Assembly (NCBI GenBank): GCA_003486165.1
Contig: DNGT01000382.1
Location: 1 to 6,885 of the forward strand
Origin: Desulfobacteraceae bacterium
GTDB taxonomy: Bacteria > Desulfobacterota > Desulfobacteria > Desulfobacterales > UBA11574
Direction of reading: 5' to 3'
Length of the DNA stretch: 6,885 nucleotides
Position 1 is the stretch's first letter, and each line of letters begins with the position of its first letter. This document shows, piece by piece, positions 1-5,632 of this stretch. Under the pieces are notes generated by a model. It worked only from the letters and a program-made list of their open reading frames with translations, was not told where the DNA came from and did not search any database. The position numbers and the translations under genes were made by a program.

Positions 1-567
1 ACCCGGGCACTTCACGGTACCCACCTGAGTACCGGTGACCGGATGTGGAGCAGTTTTCCTCATATGCGGCCTATGGCAACAATTACCCACGATACCCTGG
101 ACTGGTACGGATTTGATAGCTTTGGCGCTGGCGTGCATGATGTGATCGGTACCCGCTGCGATCCCTATACCGGATACCTGCTGAGCGGACAGGAGTATCA
201 CCGCTGCTGTCATTCGAACCTTATCCGGGCCCTGGCTGCTGAAACAGGTCTACCCCTGGATCTGGCCGAGGCCCATGTCCATGATGTCTTGAATGTGTTC
301 ATGTGCACGGGTTTCACCCATGACACCCATCAATATTTTATGAAAGCAAGCCCGGTACGCCCCGGTGATTTCCTTGAATTCTTTGCCGAAATCGATCTGC
401 TTGGTGCTTTGTCCACCTGCCCCGGCGGTGACTGCAGCTCGGAACATTCCAGCGATACGGCCGCCTGTTTCCCGCTGAAGGTTGAAATCTATCAAGCCGA
501 TCCCGGGATACTGGCGGACTGGTCCCCACCAAAACCATCAGCATATTCCCGAAGCCACAGGGAGTAA
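1..567 (+). CDS. DUF1989 family protein (urea-carboxylase-associated type), 5' partial
   Basis: The frame is open from the first base to TAA at 565-567, so the 5' end lies outside the window; the first ATG inside (43) is internal, because family-like sequence precedes it. The 188 visible residues carry features I associate with the DUF1989 / urea-carboxylase-associated family: TRCDPYT (near 148-168), a YHRCCHSNL stretch, DVLNVFMCTGF followed by DTHQYFMKASPVRPGDFLEFF, and CPGGDCSSEHSSD. The many conserved Cys, His and Asp residues suggest a metal site, but that is inference. Members often lie beside urea carboxylase/allophanate hydrolase or amine-degradation genes; their biochemical role is not settled. 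Codons are GC-rich (first 60 bases 60% GC), unlike everything to the right. The C-terminus looks complete. A second gene starts two bases after the stop, so this was part of an operon. Family assignment is confident; function is not. Confidence 0.9.
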   Translation, partial: TRALHGTHLSTGDRMWSSFPHMRPMATITHDTLDWYGFDSFGAGVHDVIGTRCDPYTGYLLSGQEYHRCCHSNLIRALAAETGLPLDLAEAHVHDVLNVFMCTGFTHDTHQYFMKASPVRPGDFLEFFAEIDLLGALSTCPGGDCSSEHSSDTAACFPLKVEIYQADPGILADWSPPKPSAYSRSHRE

Positions 568-569
568 AG

Positions 570-761
570 ATGGAACAGACGATTTTAGGACCTATATTAG
601 ACCGCTTTTGCCGCTATTATAGTGGGTATCCCGGCCCGGCGCCGAATCACAAATCACTTGGTTTATCTAATCAAGATTATTCAATAAAACGTTTAAAATT
701 TACATCAAATAAGGGAAGGATAAATAATACCGCGAAGAGAATGGTCATCATTTTTCGCTAA
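570..761 (+). pseudogene. Truncated start of a second operon gene, fused to repeat-derived sequence
   Basis: An ATG at 570, two bases after the DUF1989 stop, has a good Shine-Dalgarno (GGAG, 561-564), the arrangement of a translationally coupled operon gene. The N-terminus reads MEQTILGPILDRFCRYY and is encoded by GC-rich DNA like the gene before it. Around 645-685 composition drops sharply (55% GC in 601-660, 23% in 661-720). The rest of the 63-codon frame (to TAA 759-761) runs through repeat A, which recurs at 1565-1650 where this frame is not preserved. I read this as the first 25-35 codons of a genuine gene whose remainder was lost or displaced. I do not recognise the original family. It could instead be a small intact ORF, but its C-terminal part being repeat sequence argues against that. 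Confidence 0.4.
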
Positions 762-772
762 GGCGGAGGTGC
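686..772 (+). repeat. Repeat A, copy 1
   Basis: Aligned by eye with 1565-1650. The first 50 positions match at 44, including shared blocks AAAACGTTTAAAATTT, TCAAATAAGG and TAAATAATACCGCGA. The middle is diverged, and both copies end in CGGAGGTGC. The palindrome AAACGTTT lies near the left edge. No strong hairpin or transposase is associated with it. It begins just where the GC-rich operon ends. Confidence 0.75.
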
Positions 773-846
773 AACAAGAATTTTGAGGTGATTTTTCTAC
801 TATTAAACTCTGTGGGGCTTTAAGCAAGATATCAAGGAGGACTATT

Positions 847-1302
847 ATGGCGCGATATGAGTTCTGGACGCACGGTGTCAACGTTCAAATAGAATATCCC
901 GACAATATTGTAGGGATTACAGGAGACGAGCGTGCAGAACCCCGCCGTTCAGGCTGGGGCACGCTGGTTCATCAAAAGGAAAACACAACCAACTGGTTCC
1001 ACTTTGCGATTCCAACACCGGCTTTAATTAATAATCAAGAATCTTCGTTAAGATTCATACGGCTTCGGGCGGAAATCAATGAAACCGCCCGAATTGACAC
1101 CATCCACTTCCGCCATGACAACCGCGTGGTTTTTACCAAAGAAGTCAATATTACGAATTGCAGTGTAGATGAAACGTTTCAAATCTCGGGAACAATCATC
1201 CGGAGAGGCTTGGCCTTGTGTGTTCATGTCAGTTTTTTGCCCGGTGATGCCAGAGGAATGGTTATATTTAAGGGCGCAGGGGGCTGCTTTGTTTTAGAGT
1301 AA
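847..1302 (+). CDS. DUF6623-like protein with WTHG and GWGT motifs
   Basis: A 151-residue soluble protein with no signal peptide or membrane segment. The start is fixed by a consensus Shine-Dalgarno AAGGAGG (834-840), six bases before ATG. Visible motifs in order are WTHG at residues 7-10, GWGT at 36-39, WFHFAIPTP at 50-58 and AGGCF at 144-148 near the C-terminus. This pattern (WTHG near the start, GWGT, a W-F-H-hydrophobic-P-T-P strand, then a terminal AG-x-x-F strand) matches my recollection of the DUF6623 family. These are small, predicted mostly-beta proteins of unknown function. The assignment is from memory and moderate. The gene stands alone, with spacers of several hundred bases on each side and a repeat A copy in each, so context gives no hint of role. 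The strong ribosome-binding site implies it is well translated. Confidence 0.75.
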   Translation: MARYEFWTHGVNVQIEYPDNIVGITGDERAEPRRSGWGTLVHQKENTTNWFHFAIPTPALINNQESSLRFIRLRAEINETARIDTIHFRHDNRVVFTKEVNITNCSVDETFQISGTIIRRGLALCVHVSFLPGDARGMVIFKGAGGCFVLE

Positions 1303-1564
1303 CGTTTAATTTTCATTTTATGCCTTTTAGGAGAGCTCGTCCGGGGCGTACAAACCGATGTGAACTGAATGGTGTGAATGGTGTTAAAGCTTGAATGGTG
1401 AATTAAAATATATTTAATATAAATACAATATGTTAAAGTCTTCATCAAACTTGATTTGTTGTGATATAATTCATAAAAGGCCCGACAATCCGTTCATAAA
1501 GTTCACAATTTGTTAGACATACCCTCTCTGGGATCGGGCCATAGAAAAATTTTGAAATATAAGA
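1303..1564. other. AT-rich spacer after the DUF6623-like gene
   Basis: No gene is supported here. It contains three copies of GAATGGTG (1367-1374, 1376-1383, 1393-1400) and a long-range inverted repeat, GGCCCGA at 1479-1485 with TCGGGCC at 1534-1540. The loop of about 48 bases makes it a weak terminator candidate even though an AT-rich stretch follows. Together with repeats A and B to the right, the gene-free stretch runs to 1852. Confidence 0.5.
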
Positions 1565-1650
1565 AAAACGTTTAAAATTTTCGTCAAATAAGGTAATTGT
1601 AAATAATACCGCGAGAGGGACTGGCGTCATGTTCTCCAAGTCGGAGGTGC
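1565..1650 (+). repeat. Repeat A, copy 2
   Basis: The second copy of the repeat at 686-772. The left 50 bases match at 44 positions, then a diverged middle and the shared end CGGAGGTGC (1642-1650). Here repeat A is followed about 50 bases later by repeat B. On the minus strand both copies have a short open stretch reading roughly AVLF-x-I-x-LFD-x-NFKRF. Most differences between the copies change the amino acid, so I do not treat it as coding. Confidence 0.75.
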
Positions 1651-1702
1651 TGCTCGTCTATCACCCGTATCAGGCTAAAATTATAAGGGTATAGAATTTA
1701 AG

Positions 1703-1751
1703 GTGTCGATGGACGGGATGATCGGATAATTTTCAAAAATAGGATTTACTT
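1703..1751 (+). repeat. Repeat B, copy 1
   Basis: Matches 2743-2792. The right-hand 24 bases (1728-1751, ending ATAGGATTTACTT) agree at 22 positions. The left part (TGT-x-G-x-TG-x-ACGG) is weaker, and one single-base gap is needed. It lies about 100 bases upstream of the HDOD gene, and the other copy lies just downstream of that gene. Confidence 0.65.
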
Positions 1752-1781
1752 GACCTAACACCAGAAATGTTAAATTATAAA
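1750..1781 (+). promoter_or_regulatory. Possible promoter of the HDOD gene
   Basis: TTGACC (1750-1755) resembles a -35 element and TATAAA (1776-1781) a -10 element, but the 20-base spacer is longer than the usual 16-18. AATTAT at 1773 would give 17. The -35-like bases lie at the right edge of repeat B. The call is weak; it is placed here because it is the best match upstream of the HDOD start. Confidence 0.25.
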
Positions 1782-1852
1782 TGGCATCTTGCTATCAATA
1801 ATGCATAAAGCCCAAGGACATCAAATATACAAGACATTGAAAAGGTGTAAGC

Positions 1853-2707
1853 ATGGTAGAACCAATAGAGATAGACCCAAAAACATTTCTTCGCGAGCAT
1901 TGCAAACTACCTGCACTGCCTGAAGCAGTGATGCGTATTCAGGGAATGATACAAGACGATGAAACAGATAGCGCAATGATAGCAGAGATCATATCCGGAG
2001 ATCCAGCGCTAGTTGCCCAAGTATTAACGGTTGTTAACAGTGCATATTACTCACTTCCCAAGACCACTTCAAATGTGAAGTATGCTGTTGCATATTTAGG
2101 ACTTAGCGTTATACAACGAATTGTGATTTCTGTCGGTGTTGTTAATGCAATGGGAGTCGAAGAAAAGAACGAGCTTAATAACTATTGGTACCATTCTTTC
2201 TTTACAGCGCTCATCACAAAGTTTTTAGCTAAGAAATTTTGGAGTTACTTAGATCCTGAAGATCTATGGACAGCATCCATACTCCATGATATTGGGAAGT
2301 TGGTATATATTAAATTTTTCCCTGACCATTACAAGGAGCTCAAAAGGTATTGCGAACAAAATGGTTGTTTATTCTCAGAAGCAGAGGAATATTATAAACT
2401 GCCTGCCAGCTCCTACTTGGGTTCTCTCCTGTGTCATCATTGGAGGCTGCCTCGCAAAGTCGAAGACGCATGTGGATATCATAGTCTATCCCATATATCT
2501 AAGCGAGGATCAGATTTTCAGACAGTAATCGCCTTAGGAAATCTTCTTGCAACTTTGTCCGCAGGTGGATTAAACGAATCCTGTAAAAACAGGATAAAAG
2601 AAGTTGCTGAGAATATCCTTGAATTGTCTCCAGACAGCTTTATTTCAATCATGGCGGATGTTTATGATTTAAAATCAGAAGCAGAAAAGTTTCTGACAAG
2701 TTTATGA
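1853..2707 (+). CDS. HDOD domain signalling protein
   Basis: A 284-residue cytoplasmic protein that is essentially one HDOD domain, a relative of HD-type phosphohydrolases found in bacterial signal-transduction proteins. The N-terminal half shows the family pattern: LPALPEAVMRI at 19-29, SGDPALVAQVLTVVNSAYY at 48-66, then AVAYLGLSVIQRIV at 78-91. The HD motif is present as HDIGK at 145-149, with further candidate metal ligands at H114 and H195/H196. Many HDOD proteins have lost these residues; this one keeps them, but the GYP signature of cyclic-di-GMP phosphodiesterases is absent, so an enzymatic role is not implied. There is no receiver, GGDEF or other output domain, so it probably acts by protein contact. 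The start has AAAGGTG about six bases upstream. The gene is monocistronic and flanked by copies of repeat B. Family certain, pathway unknown. Confidence 0.95.
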   Translation: MVEPIEIDPKTFLREHCKLPALPEAVMRIQGMIQDDETDSAMIAEIISGDPALVAQVLTVVNSAYYSLPKTTSNVKYAVAYLGLSVIQRIVISVGVVNAMGVEEKNELNNYWYHSFFTALITKFLAKKFWSYLDPEDLWTASILHDIGKLVYIKFFPDHYKELKRYCEQNGCLFSEAEEYYKLPASSYLGSLLCHHWRLPRKVEDACGYHSLSHISKRGSDFQTVIALGNLLATLSAGGLNESCKNRIKEVAENILELSPDSFISIMADVYDLKSEAEKFLTSL

Positions 2708-2742
2708 TGCGGACATGTATTGTATACTGACTGTCAATTAAG

Positions 2743-2792
2743 TTGTTGGTGAACGGAGATAATTTAACAATTGTCAAAGATAGGATTTACTT
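2743..2792 (+). repeat. Repeat B, copy 2
   Basis: Diverged second copy of 1703-1751, starting 35 bases after the HDOD stop. The conserved core is AATT-x-TCAAA-x-ATAGGATTTACTT. The sequence after the core is unrelated in the two copies, so the repeat ends there. Confidence 0.65.
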
Positions 2793-2994
2793 TGGCTGGT
2801 ACAAGGAAAATATGATGTCTGTAATTCAATTGTTGTTGTGAATGGTTTAGAAACCACCACATTTGATATTGACACTATTAAGACTTTAATATATTTTTTT
2901 TAAAAACAACCTCTCTATCTCAAATCAATTTCCATGGTGAAACATCTGTTGTTCTGCTGACCTCATTTTCAATTCACACCTCGTTAGCTAATCT

Positions 2995-3064
2995 AAATTT
3001 TGATTTATCATTTCAATCGTTAAAATAAAGTTATCAACGGAAAACAACTCAAATTTTGATTATC
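2995..3064 (+). repeat. Short direct repeat upstream of the GYD gene
   Basis: AAATTTTGATTTATC (2995-3009) recurs as AAATTTTGATTATC (3051-3064), one base shorter and 56 bases away. It could be a paired binding site for a regulator of the downstream gene, or chance in AT-rich DNA. Confidence 0.3.
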
Positions 3065-3072
3065 GTTCTTTT

Positions 3073-3446
3073 AGGGGGCCCTTAAAAACAGATAAAATAG
3101 GAGGTGCACCATGCCGACTTATATTTCGTTAATTAAATATACACAAAAAGGTGTCGAAAAAGTAAAGGAAAGTCCCAAGAGACTTGATGCCGCTAAAAAA
3201 GCGTTTAAAGGAGTGGGTGCTGAGCTAAAAGAATTTTTCTTGGTTATGGGTCAGTACGACATCATTCTTGTGTCGGAAGCACCAGATGATGAGACGGTTG
3301 CCAAGATTGCATTAACTCTTGGATCTCTTGGAAATGTGAGGACGGAATCTTTCCGGGCTTTCAAAGAAGATGAATATCGAAAAATTGTTGCTTCATTACC
3401 TTGAGCATTTGGGCGATAAGACATTTATAATTTAAAAGGGTCCCCT
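3073..3446. repeat. Inverted repeat flanking the GYD gene
   Basis: AGGGGGCCCTT (3073-3083) and AAGGGTCCCCT (3436-3446) are inverted copies matching at 10 of 11 positions, bracketing the GYD gene by 27 and 31 bases. Each arm is itself nearly palindromic. Either could therefore be a stand-alone operator, and the pairing may be coincidental. Confidence 0.35.
3111..3404 (+). CDS. GYD domain protein
   Basis: A 97-residue cytoplasmic protein. It begins MPTYISLIKYTQKG, has the signature region around MGQYDIILVSEAPDDE (residues 46-61; GQYD at 47-50 replaces the usual GxYD form), then ALTLGSLGNVRTESFRAF. This is the length and order of stand-alone GYD domain proteins, small ferredoxin-like (dimeric alpha-beta barrel) folds that are widespread in bacteria but have no agreed function. 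The start is firm: AGGAGGTG at 3099-3106 precedes ATG at 3111. No neighbour is close enough to form an operon with it. Near-palindromic G/C-rich sequences lie on both sides, and the left one (3073-3083) would suit an operator. Confidence 0.93.
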   Translation: MPTYISLIKYTQKGVEKVKESPKRLDAAKKAFKGVGAELKEFFLVMGQYDIILVSEAPDDETVAKIALTLGSLGNVRTESFRAFKEDEYRKIVASLP

Positions 3447-3495
3447 ATAAACTATAAAACACACGTTTCATGTCCAAAAAAAATAATACCTATAA

Positions 3496-3523
3496 TTGAC
3501 ATTTATTCCTTCGTGAATATTGA
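3496..3523 (+). promoter_or_regulatory. Candidate promoter of the lipoprotein gene
   Basis: A consensus -35 TTGACA (3496-3501) is followed after 16 bases by a poorer -10, TATTGA (3518-3523). Transcription would start near 3530, leaving about 60 untranslated bases before ATG 3590. Confidence 0.45.
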
Positions 3524-3589
3524 TGTGCACATAATGAATTATTGTCATTCCACAAATTCCAAGAAAGACAATTCGTCTGGAGAAAAAAA

Positions 3590-4081
3590 ATGGAAATAAT
3601 TAAAAAATATAGATGTCTAAGTATTTTTTTAATTGCCCTTGTTATCTACAGCTGTGCTTCATGGCAAAAGAACTACGGAAAACTCAGAATTTTACCTGAA
3701 AGCCGTAACGAAGTGACCATTCAAAATCTAATAGACAAATGGAATGATTATAACATTTATTATTCAGACATATATGAAGGATACAACCCTCGAGCAGCTC
3801 TGGGGATCATGTTCGATCCGAAAAATAATGAAACAACACTGATGGGTGATCGCTGGAAAAAGGTCAAGGATCAGAAAGATTTGATAGAGATGACCAAATG
3901 GATTTATTCTAACACTCAGTATGAACCTTGGCTCAACGAGATTTTAGGGCCAGATGGAAAATTTTATGGCTACCTCTATTATTCATATGGATTTGTAACC
4001 CTTAAACTTGTTGACGATAAAACGATGTTTGTATTTAACTTAGAGGAACCTCGTGAAAAAGAACATCTAATTTCCCATTGA
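3590..4081 (+). CDS. Small predicted lipoprotein of unknown function
   Basis: I place the start at ATG 3590 rather than TTG 3542. ATG 3590 has GGAG (3579-3582) seven bases upstream and gives a standard lipoprotein signal: MEIIKKYR, a hydrophobic run of about 12 residues, then IYSC with the lipidated Cys at residue 22. Tyr at -2 of the lipobox is unusual but tolerable. The mature part (about 140 residues) begins CASWQKNYGKLRILPESR and contains YNPRAALGIMFDP, LMGDRWKKV, YEPWLNEILGPDGKFYGYLYYS and VFNLEEP. It is rich in Tyr and Trp and has no other cysteine, repeats or membrane segment. I associate this sequence type with uncharacterised lipoproteins of sulfate-reducing bacteria, but no function is known to me. 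It is probably anchored in a membrane facing the periplasm. It lies between spacers and has no operon partner. Confidence 0.85.
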   Translation: MEIIKKYRCLSIFLIALVIYSCASWQKNYGKLRILPESRNEVTIQNLIDKWNDYNIYYSDIYEGYNPRAALGIMFDPKNNETTLMGDRWKKVKDQKDLIEMTKWIYSNTQYEPWLNEILGPDGKFYGYLYYSYGFVTLKLVDDKTMFVFNLEEPREKEHLISH

Positions 4082-4147
4082 TTAGATATAAATTCTAAAT
4101 TCGGAACTTGCGATCACTGCTATCGCATAGATTTAAAGCCTAAAATC

Positions 4148-4176
4148 TTTACAAATGTTACAATACCTGTTAGATT
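4148..4176 (+). promoter_or_regulatory. Possible promoter upstream of dodecin
   Basis: TTTACA (4148-4153, one mismatch to -35) lies 17 bases from TAGATT (4171-4176, 4 of 6 to -10). It would leave a leader of about 120 bases before the dodecin start. It is the best match I see in the 225-base gap. Confidence 0.25.
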
Positions 4177-4306
4177 GTTAGCAACACAAATACTGGCGAG
4201 AAATCTTTTTAATCTCTGATGCCTCGGTTAGTAAAGAAAATAGTATGGTGAATAAGTAGACAAATAATAGCCCAGAATTAAACTTTTTAAGCAGAGGGGG
4301 TAAACC

Positions 4307-4531
4307 ATGAGTGAAAGTGTCTATAAAATTATTGAACTGGTGGGATCAAGCGCTACTTCCTGGGAAGATGCCGCCAAAAACGCGGTGGAGACCGCCGGCC
4401 AAACCTTAAAGGATTTGAGAATCGCGGAAATTACTCAAATGGACATGAAAATTGAAAACGGGAAGGTCGCTGCCTACCGGGCCAAGGTTAACCTCTCGTT
4501 CAAATATCAATCATCAAAAGGATCAGTATAA
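4307..4531 (+). CDS. Dodecin family protein lacking the flavin-stacking tryptophan
   Basis: A 74-residue protein with the dodecin layout: strand VYKIIELVGSS (5-15), helix SWEDAAKNAVETAG (18-31), then a strand-hairpin-strand ending KVNLSFKYQ. Dodecins form hollow dodecamers that bind flavin pairs for storage or quenching. Aligned by eye on Halobacterium salinarum dodecin, the stacking Trp36 corresponds to Ile39 and the flavin-contacting Gln55 to Arg58, while the A-E after the Trp is kept. The Trp19 present here lies in the first helix and is not the stacking residue. The protein therefore belongs to a Trp-less branch whose ligand is uncertain. The start is supported by GAGGGGG at 4294-4300 before ATG 4307. 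A hairpin follows 45 bases after the stop, so it is probably a single-gene transcript. Confidence 0.93.
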   Translation: MSESVYKIIELVGSSATSWEDAAKNAVETAGQTLKDLRIAEITQMDMKIENGKVAAYRAKVNLSFKYQSSKGSV

Positions 4532-4575
4532 CAGGTTCGAGCGACTCCATAAAAAAATGGCTCAACCGAACAGGA

Positions 4576-4613
4576 AAAGACAGGGTCTTTGGTAGGCTCT
4601 GTCTTTCAATTTT
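4576..4613 (+). terminator. Hairpin terminator after dodecin, possibly bidirectional
   Basis: AAAGACAGGG (4576-4585) pairs with GCTCTGTCTTT (4596-4606) with one G-U pair and an 11-base loop, followed by CAATTTTC. The U-tract is imperfect. It sits between convergent genes, and on the minus strand the stem is followed by TCTTTTCC, so it may end both transcripts. Confidence 0.6.
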
Positions 4614-4695
4614 CGGTGTCCACATGTTACGATTTCAGTTTTAAATCATCAACTCAAAACCGTGTCGCTGATGTGCCTTTAAATTGTAAAATTTT

Positions 4696-5550
4696 CTAAC
4701 TTGCCTTTTTCAACTCGGTTTCAATCACCTGATAAATTCCAGGCAAGCTTCTATTTCTCAGGGTTTTGCCGTTTATAAAAATAGTGGGAGTCCCTCGAAC
4801 TCCAATCTGTTTACCGTTGTTCACGTCTCTTGATATTAATGTCTTGATAGCCGGCGATTGCATATCTTTATTAAACTTTTCCATATCGAGGCCAAGTTCT
4901 TTGGCAATATCTTGAATTTTGGCGTCATTAATAGCGTTATAATTATTGAATAATTTACTATGAAACTCCCAGAACTTTCCCTGGACGTTTGATGCTAATG
5001 CTGCTGTGGCGGCCTTGTAAGCAAATTTATGACTTGGAAGTGGAAAATTTTTGACGACTAACTTGACATCATTAGGATACTTGTCCAGCACCTGCTGGAA
5101 AAAGGGCTCCAAGCGAGCACAGTACGGTCATTGGTAATCATCGAAGACTGCTATTGTGACAGCAGCGTCGGAAGGTCCTTTAAAAGGCAGGCCATCAATA
5201 GTAATATTATAGATAAAATCCACCTGGATAATTTTAAGTGTTTTAGACGAACTGCTCGTTAGAATTAAAACATTGTCTTTGGCAGCATAAGTCAATTTAT
5301 CGAAGTCTTTATCGATGGGAATTCTATTGGAAACCTTATCTTCATCAATGGAATAGACCAGAATCTCTCCCCGGGCTAATACATAAATCGTTTCCCCATC
5401 GGTCGAGGTGGCAACATCTAATGGTTGCACATCAAGATTTGTTTGTTTGATTAAAGTCAAGTCGATTTCAGCACAAACAAATTGGGGAACCGATACCCAA
5501 CTTATTATGACGAATAAAAATATACCAAATTTTCGTGTAAACTTTTTCAT
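4696..5550 (-). CDS. Predicted selenoprotein: exported DsbA/thioredoxin-like oxidoreductase with UPYC active site
   Basis: One frame of 284 sense codons plus stop runs from ATG 5550 (AAAGGGG at 5559-5566 gives a good ribosome-binding site). It is interrupted only by TGA at 5128-5130. Residues 1-27 are a signal peptide (KK start, hydrophobic core, cleavage after VCA). Residues about 38-115 look like propeller-type strands (DVATSTDGETIYVL, ILVYSIDE, NVLILTSSSSKTLKIIQV). A DsbA-type thioredoxin fold follows: TIAVFDDYQ, then codon 141 = TGA, then PYCARLEPFFQQVL, VVKNFPLPSHKFA, GKFWEFHSKLF and the cis-proline loop RGTPTIFING (Pro255). TGA falls exactly on the first Cys of CPYC, and Cys144 is the only cysteine of the mature protein. 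Read as Sec, it is a periplasmic thiol-disulfide enzyme. Read as stop, both halves are useless. Selenocysteine UxxC Dsb-like proteins are known in deltaproteobacteria. A pseudogene is the alternative, but nothing else is broken. Confidence 0.9.
5084..5099 (-). promoter_or_regulatory. Candidate bacterial SECIS hairpin
   Basis: Read on the minus strand, UCCAGC-AGGU-GCUGGA folds into a six-pair stem with a four-base loop. The loop begins 35 bases after the TGA, within the roughly 16-37 base range described for bacterial SECIS elements. Its AGGU resembles the start of the AGGUCU loop of E. coli fdhF. I see no clear bulged U in the stem. A weaker hairpin, GCUC-GCUUG-GAGC (5106-5118), lies closer to the TGA and is a less suitable alternative because its loop starts only 14 bases away. 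Confidence 0.65.
5128..5130 (-). other. In-frame TGA predicted to encode selenocysteine
   Basis: Codon 141 of the DsbA-like gene, between DDYQ and PYC. The frame continues for 143 further sense codons with unbroken family similarity on both sides, and a SECIS-like hairpin follows. Confidence 0.85.
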
Positions 5551-5604
5551 ATTAATATCCCCTTTTTCTAAAATTTGGTTAACTGGAAATCAGTATTAGG
5601 TAAT

Positions 5605-5632
5605 ATTATATCATCAATTTTTATTATGTCTT
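5605..5632 (-). promoter_or_regulatory. Candidate promoter of the selenoprotein gene
   Basis: On the minus strand a perfect -10 TATAAT (5610-5605) is preceded after 16 bases by AAGACA (5632-5627, 4 of 6 to consensus -35). Transcription would begin near 5598, giving a leader of about 50 bases. Confidence 0.45.

Larger units (their letters stand above)
2708..3110. other. AT-rich spacer between the HDOD and GYD genes
   Basis: It holds repeat B copy 2, a direct repeat (AAATTTTGATTTATC at 2995-3009 and AAATTTTGATTATC at 3051-3064) and half of an inverted repeat flanking the GYD gene. No convincing terminator follows the HDOD stop. An open stretch after TAG, roughly 2785-2903, has no start codon or ribosome-binding site, and I do not call it a gene. 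Confidence 0.5.

Noticed and set aside
1445..1639. Minus-strand 64-codon ORF through repeat A
   Set aside because: No ribosome-binding site, TTG start. The related stretch in repeat A copy 1 ends early, and most differences between copies change the amino acid.
1303..1852. Integron-like cassette recombination sites (GTTRRRY / RYYYAAC pairs)
   Set aside because: Isolated GTTAGAC and ACCTAAC matches occur, but they do not pair at the spacing or with the imperfect hairpin expected of attC sites.
2785..2903. Short open stretch after repeat B copy 2
   Set aside because: No start codon or ribosome-binding site; ends in a T-rich run with no recognisable protein features.
3542..3589. Lipoprotein start at TTG 3542
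   Set aside because: It adds 16 polar residues before the signal peptide, and ATG 3590 has its own GGAG at the right distance.
4696..5112. Separate gene starting at TTG 5112 on the minus strand
   Set aside because: It would lack the active site and signal peptide and has no suitable ribosome-binding site. It is the C-terminal half of the selenoprotein.
5128..5550. Stand-alone 140-residue exported protein ending at TGA
   Set aside because: The frame continues without another stop into the matching thioredoxin half, and the TGA replaces a catalytic cysteine, so it is one gene with its downstream part.
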